Notes: generated by a model not told the origin, from the sequence alone. A stretch of DNA of 64,000 nucleotides from Rhodopseudomonas palustris (GCF_003031265.1 NZ_CP019966.1:1922001-1986000); one strand, 5' to 3'; positions 53,707-63,243 are shown, counted from the first letter of the stretch. Translations and numbers: made by a program.

Positions 53707-54444
53707 TCAGGCCATGAACATCCGCGCCGCGGAGGCGAGAGTGAGGAGGCCGCCGGCTGCGATGAAGATCTTGCCGATCAGTGACGCCTTGTCCCACGCA
53801 TCATCGTCGTGGGTGGTGGCTTTGGCCTGCGTGTCGGCTTGCGGCTGCGGGGTGGCTGCGGTCTCGGCGGCTGCAGGCTGTTGCGGCTGCATTTGGGCCT
53901 GAAGCTGCGGCGCATCGGTTGCGGCGCGGTCGAGGTCGTTGACCTGATCGGCGGCCATCACGGCAGGGTTGGTCGCGCCAGCGGCGGCGGCCGGTGCCGC
54001 GGCCTGGCTGGCTTCCGTGGACGCGGTCGGCTGGGCCTGAGCGGCTTCGGCCGGTGTCGCCTGGGCATTGGCATTGGCGATCGAGGCGGGCAGGGCACCG
54101 CTGGCATCGGCGAGCGGCTTCGGCTCGGTCTGGGCGTCGGCGGCGCGGCCTTCCTCGACCGGGGATTTGACCACCGACTTGGCTTCGGACTGCTTGGTCT
54201 CGGACTGTTTGGTGTCGGACGAAGTGGTTTCGGAGGGCTTGGCTTGGGCCTGCTTGGCCTTGGCCGGCTTGGCGTGGTGCTTGACGGCCTTTTTCTTTGG
54301 CGCCGGCTTGGCGGCGCTTCCGCTATCGCTTGCGGCGGCCTGCGGCGCCGCGAAGCTTGGTGTCGCCGGTGCAACGCACCACAAACCTACCGTCAATCCT
54401 GCTGCAATGATCAGAGCCGAGCGCCCGCTGGCTTTGATGTCCAT
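53707..54444 (-). CDS. Ala/Pro/Lys/Gln-rich protein with signal peptide and C-terminal membrane segment
   Basis: 245 aa. An N-terminal hydrophobic segment ([16 protein letters not shown]) ends ATPSFAAP, consistent with a signal peptide. Some 180 residues of low-complexity sequence follow (Lys-rich first, then Ala/Pro/Gln with repeated KQSE and AQA units), and a hydrophobic helix ([23 protein letters not shown]) closes the protein. This suggests a flexible periplasmic chain held in the membrane at its C-terminus. Unrecognised. A very short cytoplasmic end follows the helix. Confidence 0.7.
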   Translation of the reverse strand: MDIKASGRSALIIAAGLTVGLWCVAPATPSFAAPQAAASDSGSAAKPAPKKKAVKHHAKPAKAKQAQAKPSETTSSDTKQSETKQSEAKSVVKSPVEEGRAADAQTEPKPLADASGALPASIANANAQATPAEAAQAQPTASTEASQAAAPAAAAGATNPAVMAADQVNDLDRAATDAPQLQAQMQPQQPAAAETAATPQPQADTQAKATTHDDDAWDKASLIGKIFIAAGGLLTLASAARMFMA

Positions 54445-54699
54445 GACATTCTCCCCATTTGCCAGCCCGCGACCAGAAAGCGCGGGGCGGTGGCGTCAGC
54501 GGGGCCAAACCATGAGGAAACATTGCCGATCCGCGGCAACATCTGGGCATTGGCGCGAAGTGGCTGCGGGGCGTCGTTCGGTGCTATGGCAACGGCCGGC
54601 GAACGCCGCTGTCTGGCGGCTTGTCTCACGACTCCGTGATCGCCCCCGGTGGGGCGTAACGAACCGCAGTTAGGGCCGAATTGTTGGACGGGAGCGTGC

Positions 54700-55245
54700 G
54701 TGCGCGGACGTGACGACGAATGGACCGACCTGATGCGGTCAGCCAATGCCGGCGACAGCGTCGCGTATCGGCGGCTACTCCAGAGTGTCACGCCGGTGCT
54801 GCGCGCAGGGGCGCGGCGCGGTCTCGCCCGCGCCGGCCAGCCAGTCGATCAGGCTGAGGATATTGTGCAGGACATTCTGCTGGCGGTGCATCTGAAGCGG
54901 CACACCTGGGATTCGGGCGCGCCGTTCGCCCCGTGGCTGTTTGCGATCGCCCGCAACAAGCTGATCGATACGCTGCGCCGCCGCGGCCGCCGGGTGTTCG
55001 TCGATATCGACGACTTCGCCGATACGCTGGCGAGCGAACCGGCACGGGAGACGCTGCCCGCCAGCGAAGTGACGCGGCATCTCGAAGGCTTGCCGCCGCG
55101 GCAGCGCGACGTGCTGCAATCGATCGCGGTCGACAGCGCCTCGATCAAGGACACCGCGGCGAAACTGTCGATGAGCGAGGGCGCGGTGCGGGTGGCGCTG
55201 CATCGCGGCCTATCGGCGCTCGCCGCCAAATTGAGAACGGTGTGA
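54700..55245 (+). CDS. ECF-family RNA polymerase sigma factor (NrsF-associated)
   Basis: 181 aa from a GTG at 54700 with GGACGGGAG upstream; a GTG at 54649 would add 17 residues. Sigma region 2 has QAEDIVQDILLAVHLKRHTW and FAPWLFAIARNKLIDTLRRR; region 4 has LPPRQRDVLQSIAVDSASIKDTAAKLSMSEGAVRVALHR. It starts only 2 bp before the NrsF anti-sigma gene, so the pair forms one unit. The ECF group paired with NrsF responds to metal or oxidative stress in Caulobacter and relatives. A DUF2946 and a TonB receptor gene follow and may be its targets. Confidence 0.9.
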   Translation: MRGRDDEWTDLMRSANAGDSVAYRRLLQSVTPVLRAGARRGLARAGQPVDQAEDIVQDILLAVHLKRHTWDSGAPFAPWLFAIARNKLIDTLRRRGRRVFVDIDDFADTLASEPARETLPASEVTRHLEGLPPRQRDVLQSIAVDSASIKDTAAKLSMSEGAVRVALHRGLSALAAKLRTV

Positions 55246-55247
55246 CC

Positions 55248-55886
55248 ATGGAAACCGATCGCCTGATCCAAGCGCTCGCCGCCGACGGTGCCAGCCGCGA
55301 TCGCCCAGTCGGGCAAGTGCTGGCCGCTGCGCTGCTGGTGGCGCTGCCGGTGTCGGCGGCGCTACTGCTGACGACGCTCGGCCTGCGCCCGGATCTGCAC
55401 GAGGCGATGCGCAATCCGTTCTTCGACCTGAAATTCGTGGTGACGCTGGCGCTGTCGCTGTCGGCGATCACCGTCGCGCTGCATCTGTCGCGCCCGGAGG
55501 CGACGGCGAAAGGCTGGCGCCTGCTGCTGCTGGCGCCGCTGGCGATCCTTGGCCTTGCGATCGGCGCCGAAGCGATGCTGCCGCATCGCACCTCGGCGAT
55601 GACGCGGCTGCTCGGCCACAACTCGCTGCTGTGCCTCGGCTCGATCCCGGTGCTGTCGCTGCCGATCCTCGGCGCCGCGCTGGTGGGGCTGCGCCGCGGC
55701 GCGCCGTCGCGTCCGGCGCTCGCGGGCGCGCTCGCCGGCATGCTGTCGGCCGGGCTCGCGGGCATGCTGTATGCCGCGCATTGCGTCGACGATTCCCCGC
55801 TGTTCGTCGCCACCTGGTACACGCTAGCGACTGCGATGGTCGCCGGTCTTGGTGCCGTGCTGGGCCCCCGGGTGCTGCGTTACTGA
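55248..55886 (+). CDS. NrsF-family (DUF1109) membrane anti-sigma factor
   Basis: 212 aa with six membrane segments (first: VLAAALLVALPVSAALLLTT) and the conserved loop AAHCVDDSPLFVATWY, which marks DUF1109/NrsF proteins; the Cys there is a candidate sensor. It should hold the preceding sigma factor at the inner membrane until a signal arrives. ATG at 55248, 2 bp after the sigma stop. An 80-bp gap follows before the DUF2946 gene. Confidence 0.9.
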   Translation: METDRLIQALAADGASRDRPVGQVLAAALLVALPVSAALLLTTLGLRPDLHEAMRNPFFDLKFVVTLALSLSAITVALHLSRPEATAKGWRLLLLAPLAILGLAIGAEAMLPHRTSAMTRLLGHNSLLCLGSIPVLSLPILGAALVGLRRGAPSRPALAGALAGMLSAGLAGMLYAAHCVDDSPLFVATWYTLATAMVAGLGAVLGPRVLRY

Positions 55887-55966
55887 GACACCTCCGGGAC
55901 GCTACTGATCGCGAATGAATTTGACTCGCTTTGCGCCTGTGGTAGCAAAACACCAAGGGGCGCTGC

Positions 55967-56347
55967 ATGAGCGGGTTTTCACGACGGCGGGCGAGGGCAT
56001 TGGTGGCGGCTTGGGTCGCTGCCTACGCGCTCGTGCTCAATGTCGTGCTCGCCAGCACGCTGCTCGCCGGACAGTCTCCGGTCCAACTCATCACCGGTCA
56101 CGAGTTCTGTATCGCTGCCGTGGATGATGGCGCCGCGGGTGATGCCGGCCAGCCGGCCAAGGCCGTTCCGATCCGCTGCCCGCTGTGCCTCGGCCAGCAC
56201 GTCAGCGCGACCCCGCCGCCGTTGTCGCCGGCGCTCGCGATCCGGATCGCCTTCAGCATCCGCTACGAAGTCCCGCCAGCGACGCCGTTCGTCGCGCTGC
56301 GGCCGTCTCCTGCCCATCAGCCCCGCGGCCCGCCGGTTCTGACCTGA
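55967..56347 (+). CDS. DUF2946-like small exported protein
   Basis: 126 aa. One N-terminal hydrophobic segment (LVAAWVAAYALVLNVVLAST), then a short domain with HEFCIAA and IRCPLCLGQH. The latter CPLC pair and the size fit DUF2946, a family often beside copper-related TonB receptors and seen with Cys/His metal sites. It directly precedes the TonB receptor gene by 59 bp, so joint work in metal uptake or handling is likely. The C-terminal tail is Pro-rich. Confidence 0.75.
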   Translation: MSGFSRRRARALVAAWVAAYALVLNVVLASTLLAGQSPVQLITGHEFCIAAVDDGAAGDAGQPAKAVPIRCPLCLGQHVSATPPPLSPALAIRIAFSIRYEVPPATPFVALRPSPAHQPRGPPVLT

Positions 56348-56406
56348 CGATCGCGCGCGCTTGCGCGCGTCCCCCTCATCGTCCGATCAGTTGCCGGAGT
56401 TCCGTC

Positions 56407-58632
56407 ATGTCATCCGCATTTCCGCGGTCGCGCAGGCCTTTGCTTGTGCACGCCACCGCGCTCGTCTCCACCTGCCTCGTCGTCTTGCCCGCCGCGGCGC
56501 AAAGCCGTTCCGACAGCACCCTGCCGCCGGTCACCGTGCAGGCGCCCGATCAAGCCGCACGACCGGCGTCGCCGCGTCCGAAGCCGCGCGCTGCATCGCA
56601 GTCCACGCGCGCGGTGCGTAGCGCCACCCCCGCCGCGCAGCCGTCCGCGGCACCGGCCGTAAGCGAGGTCGCGCGCGGGCCGGCGCTGACCGTGCTCACC
56701 GTGCAGCAGGCGCTGCGCGACATCGAGCAGACGCCGGGCGGCGTCGCGCTGGTGCCGGCCAACGCCTATCGCAACTCGACCGTGGCGAGCACCATCAAGG
56801 ATATTCTCGACTACGTGCCGGGCGTATTCGCGCAGCCGAAATGGGGCGACGACACCCGGCTGTCGATCCGCGGCTCGGGCCTGTCGCGCAATTTCCATTT
56901 GCGCGGCGTGCAGCTCTACATGGACGGCATTCCGATCAACACCGCCGACGGCTATGGCGATTTCCAGGAGATCGATCCGACCGCCTACAACTACGTTTCG
57001 GTGTACAAGGGCGCCAATGCGCTGCAGTTCGGCGCCAATTCGCTCGGCGGCGCGATCAACTTCGTCACCAAGACCGGCCGCGATCCGTTCCCCAACGGCG
57101 TCAGCGTCGATGCCGGCGCGTTCGGCTATCGTCGGCTGCAGGCCAATGCCGGCGGCGTCAACGGTGCCTGGGATGGCTACATCACGGCTTCTGCGCAGGC
57201 CGCGGACGGCTTCCGCAATCACAGCGACGGTCAGGCCTACCGGCTGAGCGGCAATGTCGGTTATCAGATCACGCCGGATATCGAGACGCGGTTCTATCTC
57301 AACGCCAACAGCGTCCGGCAGAAGATCCCCGGCACCGTCACCAAGGACATCGCGCTGAATTCGCCGCAGACCGCGGCGGCCGGCAACGTCGCGCTCGATC
57401 AGCAGCGCAACATCGACACCGTGCGCCTCGCCAATAAGACCACGATCCGGTTCGAGGACACCGTGGTCGATTTCGGCGCGTTCGGCGTCGACCGCCATCT
57501 GATGCATCCGATCTTTCAGTGGCTCGACTATCGCTATCAGGACTACGGCGGGTTCGCCAAAGTCACCGACGATCGCATCATCGGCGGCTATCGCAATCGC
57601 CTGGTCGCCGGCGTCAATCTGTTGAACGGCCGGATCGACAACAAGCAGTACGTCAACATCGCCGGCAACAAGGGCGCGCTGGCGTCGTCGTCGCTCGACA
57701 AGTCGACCAACACCAGCGTCTATATCGAAGACTCGTTCTACTTCCTGCAGAACGTTGCGCTGGTCGGCGGCACGCAATTCCTGCACGCCACCCGCGACCG
57801 CCGCGATCGCTTCCTGTCGGATGGTGATCAGTCCGGCTCCACCGAGTTCAACCTGTGGAGCCCAAAGGGGGGACTGCTCTGGCAGATCGATCCGAACTGG
57901 CAGGCCTTCGCCAACGTCTCGCGCAGCGCCGAGGTGCCGAGCTTCGGCGAGAGTGCGTCCGGCCCCGGCATTCCGACGATCCCGTTCACCAGTATCCGTC
58001 CGCAGCGGGCCACGACCTACGAGATCGGCACCCGCGGGCGCCGTCCCGACGTCACCTGGGATCTCAGCCTGTACCGGGCCGAGATCAAGGACGAACTGCT
58101 GTGTCTCTACAGCGCGTTCGGCAACTGCAACGTCACCAACGCCGACCGCACCCTCCATCAAGGTGTCGAAGCCGGCCTCGGCGTGACGCTGTTCAAGCAT
58201 TTGTTCGAGCGCGCCGGCGCGCCGGACCGGCTGTGGCTGAACATGGCCTACACGCTGAACGACTTCCGCTTCGACGGCGACGCCAAGTTCGGCAACAACC
58301 TGCTGCCCGGCGCGCCGCGGCACTATCTACGCGCCGAACTGCTCTACAAGAATCCGAACGGCTTCTATATGGGCCCGAACGTCGAATGGGTGCCGCAGGC
58401 CTACTACGTCGATAGTGCCAATACGCTTCAGACCGAGCCGTACGCGCTGCTCGGCCTCAAAGCGGGCATCGACAATGGCGGGCCGTATTCGATCTACATC
58501 GAAGGCCGCAACCTGCTCGACAAGACCTACATCGCCTCGGCCAGCATCATCGACAAGGCGAACGCCAACTCGCCGCTGTTCGAACCCGGCACCGGCCGCG
58601 CCGTCTATGCCGGCTTCAAGGCGAGGTGGTAG
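56407..58632 (+). CDS. TonB-dependent outer-membrane receptor
   Basis: 741 aa from the ATG at 56407, CCGGAG 8 nt upstream. A signal peptide ends LPAAAQS. A ~65-residue Ala/Pro/Arg-rich linker follows, then a plug domain (TIKDILDYVPGVFAQ, LSIRGSGLSRNFHLRG, GANALQFGANSLGGAINFVT) and a 22-strand barrel ending in the aromatic C-terminus AVYAGFKARW needed for BamA. There is no clear N-terminal signalling domain. It takes up a siderophore, metal complex or similar with TonB energy; copper is suggested by the DUF2946 gene upstream, but this is inference. No TonB/ExbBD here. Confidence 0.92.
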   Translation: MSSAFPRSRRPLLVHATALVSTCLVVLPAAAQSRSDSTLPPVTVQAPDQAARPASPRPKPRAASQSTRAVRSATPAAQPSAAPAVSEVARGPALTVLTVQQALRDIEQTPGGVALVPANAYRNSTVASTIKDILDYVPGVFAQPKWGDDTRLSIRGSGLSRNFHLRGVQLYMDGIPINTADGYGDFQEIDPTAYNYVSVYKGANALQFGANSLGGAINFVTKTGRDPFPNGVSVDAGAFGYRRLQANAGGVNGAWDGYITASAQAADGFRNHSDGQAYRLSGNVGYQITPDIETRFYLNANSVRQKIPGTVTKDIALNSPQTAAAGNVALDQQRNIDTVRLANKTTIRFEDTVVDFGAFGVDRHLMHPIFQWLDYRYQDYGGFAKVTDDRIIGGYRNRLVAGVNLLNGRIDNKQYVNIAGNKGALASSSLDKSTNTSVYIEDSFYFLQNVALVGGTQFLHATRDRRDRFLSDGDQSGSTEFNLWSPKGGLLWQIDPNWQAFANVSRSAEVPSFGESASGPGIPTIPFTSIRPQRATTYEIGTRGRRPDVTWDLSLYRAEIKDELLCLYSAFGNCNVTNADRTLHQGVEAGLGVTLFKHLFERAGAPDRLWLNMAYTLNDFRFDGDAKFGNNLLPGAPRHYLRAELLYKNPNGFYMGPNVEWVPQAYYVDSANTLQTEPYALLGLKAGIDNGGPYSIYIEGRNLLDKTYIASASIIDKANANSPLFEPGTGRAVYAGFKARW

Positions 58633-58654
58633 GCGAAACGCCGTCGCCGGCCGC

Positions 58655-59764
58655 TCAGGCGGCCGGCGGTGCGGCGGCGGTGGATTGCTGCATGCGGTGG
58701 AAGCGCAGCACCTGCTGGGCGGTGGAGGTGCGCAGCCGCTCATAGGTGTCGCGGCATTCCTCGAGGTCGTGCGAGTGCGTCCCGTTGATCTCGTCGCGCA
58801 TGTCGATGATCTCGCGCACCGTCGCCCATGTCAGGTTGCACACCTTGGCGAGGATCAGCACGCCTTCGTCGCGCGATTCCACCATCATGGCTTCGGCGGT
58901 TTCGACCGTGATGTTGGCCAGACAGGCGATCGCCTGATTGGTCTCGTCGAATTTGCGCTGCTGGGCGAAGCTGTGCACCGCGACGGCGTCGATGCGGCCC
59001 TCTTCAAACAGCGAACGCACCAGCCCGTGCGCGATCGAGGTCTGGCGGCTGATGCCGCGCGGCGCCGAGCGTGCCAGCCGGCCGGCCTGTCGCACCGCGT
59101 TGCCGACATCGGCGGCGGCATGCGGATTGGCGGCTTCGAGCTTACTGCGTACGGTCGCCGAAGCGATCGCGATCATCTTCAGGTACTGCGCCCGCGGAAT
59201 GGTGCGCTGGCCGAGCGCGTCGGCGAGGCCGTCGTCGTGTTCGGCGCGCCGGGCGAGCACGCAATAGCCGTTGTCGGAGAATTCAGCGCCGGGGTTTTTC
59301 ACGGTGCTCTGCACCACCGCCGGATTGCCGAGTTCGACCAGCACGTCGGTGACGGCACCGCTGAGGGTGCGGCGGGTCGAGATCGCCATCATGTGCTGCT
59401 GGCTCTTGGCGCGCACATTGGCGATCAGGGTGGCGTCGTCGAGTTGCTCCGACTGCGACAGCACCGGCGCGGCGATCTCGATCCGGTCTTCGAAAGCGAG
59501 TTGCCGGATGATCCGCGGCGGCGCCTGCACATTGGCGAGCCGCTGCGCCAGCAGCTCCTTGGCGTTGGATTCGATGTCCTCGACCAGGCAGGTGAAGACG
59601 TCGTCGAACACCTCGATCTGTTCGTCGTTGTAGTCCACGCCGTCGAGAAACAGGTCGGTCACGCGGCGCAGCGTCTCGACGCGGCGCGCTACGGTGCCGT
59701 GCGCCAGCATCGCCTGCAATTCATCGAGCAGGTGGAGGGCCGGCCTCGTTGGTCTTGAAGTCAT
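58655..59764 (-). CDS. DUF2336 domain-containing protein
   Basis: 369 aa, all helical, with repeat-like units (LLAQRLANVQAPPRIIRQLAFEDRIEIAAPVL; HGLVRSLFEEGRIDAVAVHSFA) that give an alpha-solenoid. This is the DUF2336 pattern, frequent in alphaproteobacteria and sometimes joined to PilZ or response-regulator modules; no role is firmly known. No signal peptide or membrane part. It lies convergent to the TonB receptor gene and 37 bp after the diguanylate cyclase gene on the same strand, so a c-di-GMP related function is possible. Confidence 0.85.
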   Translation of the reverse strand: MTSRPTRPALHLLDELQAMLAHGTVARRVETLRRVTDLFLDGVDYNDEQIEVFDDVFTCLVEDIESNAKELLAQRLANVQAPPRIIRQLAFEDRIEIAAPVLSQSEQLDDATLIANVRAKSQQHMMAISTRRTLSGAVTDVLVELGNPAVVQSTVKNPGAEFSDNGYCVLARRAEHDDGLADALGQRTIPRAQYLKMIAIASATVRSKLEAANPHAAADVGNAVRQAGRLARSAPRGISRQTSIAHGLVRSLFEEGRIDAVAVHSFAQQRKFDETNQAIACLANITVETAEAMMVESRDEGVLILAKVCNLTWATVREIIDMRDEINGTHSHDLEECRDTYERLRTSTAQQVLRFHRMQQSTAAAPPAA

Positions 59765-59801
59765 TACTCTTTCCTAGAGCGAAGACAGGGCGCCTGTTTC
59801 T

Positions 59802-60962
59802 TCAGGCGCAGGCAACTCGGTTTCGTCCGCCGTGCTTGGCCTCGTAGAGTGCGCGATCGGCGCGTGCCAGCACGGCTTCGGTGGATTCTTGGAGCGTCAT
59901 GGTGGTGACGCCGGCGGACAGCGTCACCATCATGCTGGGCGAGAACGCGCTCCAGTCGAGATCGGCGACGATCATGCGAAGCCGGTCGAGGATCAAGCGG
60001 GCTTCGTCGTCGGAGGTGTTCGGCAGCAGCAGCAGGAATTCTTCACCGCCGTAGCGGCCGAACCGGTCGAAGCTGCGGATGTTGGCGAAGATCGTGATAG
60101 CGAAAGTGCGCAGCACCTCGTCGCCGATCGGATGACCAAACGTGTCATTGATGCGCTTGAACCAGTCGAGGTCGATCAGCGCCAGCGACAGCGACTCACA
60201 GTGGCGCGCTGCGCGCTCGATCTCGTTGTCGAGGTGCCGCATGATGCAGCGGCGGTTATAGGCCCCGGTGAGCTCGTCGAGCTCGGCGAGCTCCTCGATC
60301 CGCTGATAGGCCTCGCGGAGCTGGGCGCCGCGCTTGTACAGCGAGTCGCGCAGCGCCTTGGAAAACACCCCGATGAAGGTGCACCGTCCGACCGTCAGCA
60401 CCAGCGCCAGCAGGGTGGCGAGCCGTTCGAGCGAATTGTCGTGCGGCATCCCGATCGGCAGATCGGTGAGCAGGAACAGCGGCACCAGCGCGCACAGCAG
60501 CGCGGACCACAGGATCAGTGCCTGCCGGCGATCGGCGCGCAGCGAAGCGAAGCCGAACACCACGAACAGTTCGAACAGAAAGAAGGCGCCGATCTGCGGC
60601 GCCCACACCGTGAAGCCGATGATCAGCGCCAGCGTCGTGACGGCGATCGGCACCGTCAGATAGTGGTCGGAGAAGCGATCGTTGAACCCGGATTCCGACA
60701 GCGCGAACAAAATGCCGCCGACCAGGGCGCCGGAAACGGCGAATGCCACCACCACGATCGACGGGATCGTGCCGGCCTGGACGTAGATCAGCAGGATCGC
60801 CGCATCGATCATGAAGCTGGCGGCGATCAGGTCCAGCATGTGCCGGCGCTGACGCATCCGTCGGCCACGGACGGCAAGGGTGCGCGCGTCTTCTGCCCTG
60901 GCGTCTTCAGCCCTGGTTTGAGGGTCGGGCAGGGTGCCCGACAGCGCGGCAGTTGGTCCCAT
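59802..60962 (-). CDS. Membrane diguanylate cyclase (GGEEF) with inhibitory site
   Basis: 386 aa from the ATG at 60962; the open frame runs to 61145 but that part is not protein-like. Six hydrophobic segments cover residues ~45-210, then a short helix and a GGDEF domain: LDELTGAYNRRCI, IDLDWFKRIND and RYGGEEF. Five residues before GGEEF the sequence is RSFD, the RXXD inhibitory site, so product feedback is expected, in contrast to the GGDEF protein at 17300. It makes c-di-GMP. Follows divergently from the second ECF sigma gene by 387 bp. Confidence 0.92.
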   Translation of the reverse strand: MGPTAALSGTLPDPQTRAEDARAEDARTLAVRGRRMRQRRHMLDLIAASFMIDAAILLIYVQAGTIPSIVVVAFAVSGALVGGILFALSESGFNDRFSDHYLTVPIAVTTLALIIGFTVWAPQIGAFFLFELFVVFGFASLRADRRQALILWSALLCALVPLFLLTDLPIGMPHDNSLERLATLLALVLTVGRCTFIGVFSKALRDSLYKRGAQLREAYQRIEELAELDELTGAYNRRCIMRHLDNEIERAARHCESLSLALIDLDWFKRINDTFGHPIGDEVLRTFAITIFANIRSFDRFGRYGGEEFLLLLPNTSDDEARLILDRLRMIVADLDWSAFSPSMMVTLSAGVTTMTLQESTEAVLARADRALYEAKHGGRNRVACA

Positions 60963-61349
60963 CGTCCGCCCGGTCGATTTTGCTCTTCGGGAACCTACTG
61001 GGAAAAGCCTTTCGTTTTGGTATCTGCCAGTTGCTCGCAAGGGTTGATGGAAGCCGCCAGCTGGTTGATCCCAGCGGCTTTTGCACGGGATTTCCCGGAC
61101 AGCCAAGGCGACCTGCCAGGATTGAGCTGTGAATATGTCGCGCAAACCGCATCTCGGCTTGGTAACCTTCGGCCAACATGGCGCGGCGACTCACGCTGCC
61201 CGCGGAGGTGGGCTGGCGGAGCGATCTTGCTGGGTTAGGCGCCGTTTCGCGCCGGAATCGGGACCTGCGGCCATTCCGAGGATCGAAAATTTGCTTTTAT
61301 TTATCGAACCTTCTGCGATGTCCGGCCGACCAAATCCAAGAGACGGCCA

Positions 61350-61919
61350 GTGAGTACCAAGCAGGCAGCCACCGACGACGTCCTGATCGCCAGGATCGCC
61401 CAGGGGGACCGGGTCGCGATGCAGGTCCTGTATGGACGGCATCACGTCAAAGTCTTCCGGTTCGGTCTGCGCCTCGTTCGGAACGAACAGATCGCCGAGG
61501 ATCTTATCAGCGAAGTCTTCCTCGACGTCTGGCGGCAGGCCGGCAAGTTCGAGGGACGGTCTTCGGTTTCAACCTGGCTGTTGGCGATCACGCGGTTCAA
61601 GGCGCTGTCGGCGCTGCGACGGCGTAAGGACGCTGAACTGGACGACGAGGCCGCCGCCGCGATCGAGGATCCTTCCGACGATCCGGAGATCGCGGTGCAG
61701 AAGAAGGACACGGGCGAAGCTCTGCGGAAGTGCCTGACCTCACTGACGCCCGAGCATCGAGAGATCGTCGATCTGGTGTACTACCATGAGAAATCCATCG
61801 AAGAAGTCGCCGAGATCGTCGGAATTCCGGAGAACACGGTGAAAACCCGTCTGTTCTACGCGCGCAAGAAACTCGCCGATCTGCTGCAGGCGGCCGGCGT
61901 GCAGCGAGGCTGGCCATGA
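61350..61919 (+). CDS. ECF-family RNA polymerase sigma factor
   Basis: 189 aa, GTG start at 61350. Region 2: AEDLISEVFLDVWRQAGKFEGRSS and VSTWLLAITRFKALSALRRR. Region 4: LTPEHREIVDLVYYHEKSIEEVAEIVGIPENTVKTRLFYARKKL. It is a RpoE-like ECF factor. Its TGA overlaps the ATG of the next gene (ATGA), a classic sign of a sigma/anti-sigma pair. The 387-bp spacer upstream holds no clear promoter of a known ECF type. Confidence 0.93.
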   Translation: MSTKQAATDDVLIARIAQGDRVAMQVLYGRHHVKVFRFGLRLVRNEQIAEDLISEVFLDVWRQAGKFEGRSSVSTWLLAITRFKALSALRRRKDAELDDEAAAAIEDPSDDPEIAVQKKDTGEALRKCLTSLTPEHREIVDLVYYHEKSIEEVAEIVGIPENTVKTRLFYARKKLADLLQAAGVQRGWP

Positions 61920-62767
61920 TGGCGATGAGCAACACGATGCCGGATCCCCGGGAGCCGGGCGACGTCGAGGCGCTGCTGCCGTGGTACGCGGCCGGCACGC
62001 TGAATGCCCGCGATGCCCGCCGTGTCGCGGATGCGCTCGATCGCGATCCGGCGCTGGCGCGGCAATATGCCGTCATCCTCGAAGAATATGCCTCGACCAT
62101 CGAGCTCAATGAGAGCCTCGGCGCGCCGTCGTCGCGCGCGATGCAGAAGCTGTTCGCTGCGATCGATGCCGAGCCGGCCCGGGCGCCGGGCGCCGGGCAG
62201 GGGCTCGGCGCCCGCTTTGCCGGTTTCTTTTCCGCGTTGTCGCCGAAGGCGCTGGCGTGGTCGGCGTCGGTCGCCGGCCTTGCGCTTCTGCTACAGGCCG
62301 GATTGATCGGTGCGCTGCTGACGTGGCCGCATGCGGCTCCGGTGCAGACCGCCGCCTATCAGCCGCAGCGCGAGGTGGCGCGCGCGCCGGCATCGGCTCC
62401 AGCTCCCGCGTCGGCTCCGGCTCCCGCGTCGGTTTCGCCGCCCGCCGCCGCGATGGCCGATCGCCCGGCAGAAGCCAGCAAACCGGCGCCGCCGATGGTG
62501 ATGGCGGAGCGGTCGGGCGGACCGGTGGTGCGGAGCCTTGCGCCGCAATCCGGCCCGCGTGTGCTGGTCAAGTTCGCGCCCGAAGCGCGCGCTTCGGAGA
62601 TCGCCGCCTTGCTCGACCATTATAATGCCGTGGTGGTCGACAGCTCGCGAGGCGGGCTGTTCCGGCTGCAGTTCGGCACGCAGCCACTTTCGAAGCAGGA
62701 TCAGGAGAATCTGATCGGCCGGCTGCAAAAGGAGCCGGTCGTCAGCGTGGTGCTGTCGGCTCCCTGA
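61916..62767 (+). CDS. Anti-sigma factor with C-terminal propeptide-like (I9/fervidolysin-type) domain
   Basis: 283 aa. The first ~95 residues are helical and cytoplasmic, with LLPWYAAGTLNARDARRVADAL resembling the sigma-binding part of zinc-finger-type anti-sigma factors, but the usual HXXXCXXC zinc motif is absent. One membrane helix (LAWSASVAGLALLLQAGLIGALL) follows, then a Pro/Ala linker, then a ~75-residue C-terminal periplasmic domain (RVLVKFAPEARASEIAALLDHYN...) that looks like the inhibitory prodomain of subtilisin-type proteases. ATGA overlap with the sigma gene. It may sense a periplasmic protease or misfolded proteins. Confidence 0.85.
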   Translation: MMAMSNTMPDPREPGDVEALLPWYAAGTLNARDARRVADALDRDPALARQYAVILEEYASTIELNESLGAPSSRAMQKLFAAIDAEPARAPGAGQGLGARFAGFFSALSPKALAWSASVAGLALLLQAGLIGALLTWPHAAPVQTAAYQPQREVARAPASAPAPASAPAPASVSPPAAAMADRPAEASKPAPPMVMAERSGGPVVRSLAPQSGPRVLVKFAPEARASEIAALLDHYNAVVVDSSRGGLFRLQFGTQPLSKQDQENLIGRLQKEPVVSVVLSAP

Positions 62768-62869
62768 TTACTTCGCGCTGCACAAAGCAACTGTCTGGGC
62801 GCTGTGGCGGGCACATCTGCTCGCGTCACTGACGGCTGGCGCGGAGCGTCGCTCACTCCATCTTCACAA

Positions 62870-63050
62870 CCTCGCGCGCGAGAAAAAATCTGCAACCGGA
62901 TTGAACGTGTGCGCGTTGTCCGCTGACCAATCGTTGTGGGAGCGGACACCACCTCCCAAACGAGGCCAGTCGGCGCGAGCGCCCATCCACCCCTGCGCTG
63001 ATATGGCTTGTGACCCGCCCGGTTGTCCCCCCGGGCGGGTCTTTCGTTTT
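62870..63050 (+). ncRNA. Possible small RNA ending in a strong terminator
   Basis: No coding frame is convincing in the 476-bp spacer. The region contains an unpaired CCACCTCCC stretch (like anti-ribosome-site sRNAs) and ends in a long terminator hairpin 240 bp after the last gene, too far to be its simple end. Evidence is structural only. Confidence 0.25.
63012..63050 (+). terminator. Rho-independent terminator
   Basis: Stem GACCCGCCCGG / CCGGGCGGGTC, loop of 8 nt, followed by TTTCGTTTT. It closes either the anti-sigma transcript or a small RNA. Confidence 0.85.
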
Positions 63051-63243
63051 CCGGCCCGATTCGGCGGCCAAGCCACTGGGACGCCCTCCAAATACCCGCA
63101 GTATTACGAGGTTGGGCCGCGGCGGAGCTCCAAGTTACCGCTGCGCTGGACATGGTAAATTTTTGTTAACAACATTGTTCGTAAGCTTTGCGTCGATTCG
63201 TAAGTTGCGTCGCGTTCCTTTTTCCTCTCCTGGCGGACCGACC

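Noticed and set aside
60990..61016. EcfG-like promoter GGAAC ... CGTT upstream of the second ECF gene
   Set aside because: The spacer is 18 bp, longer than usual, and it lies 330 bp before the gene with nothing supporting a long leader.
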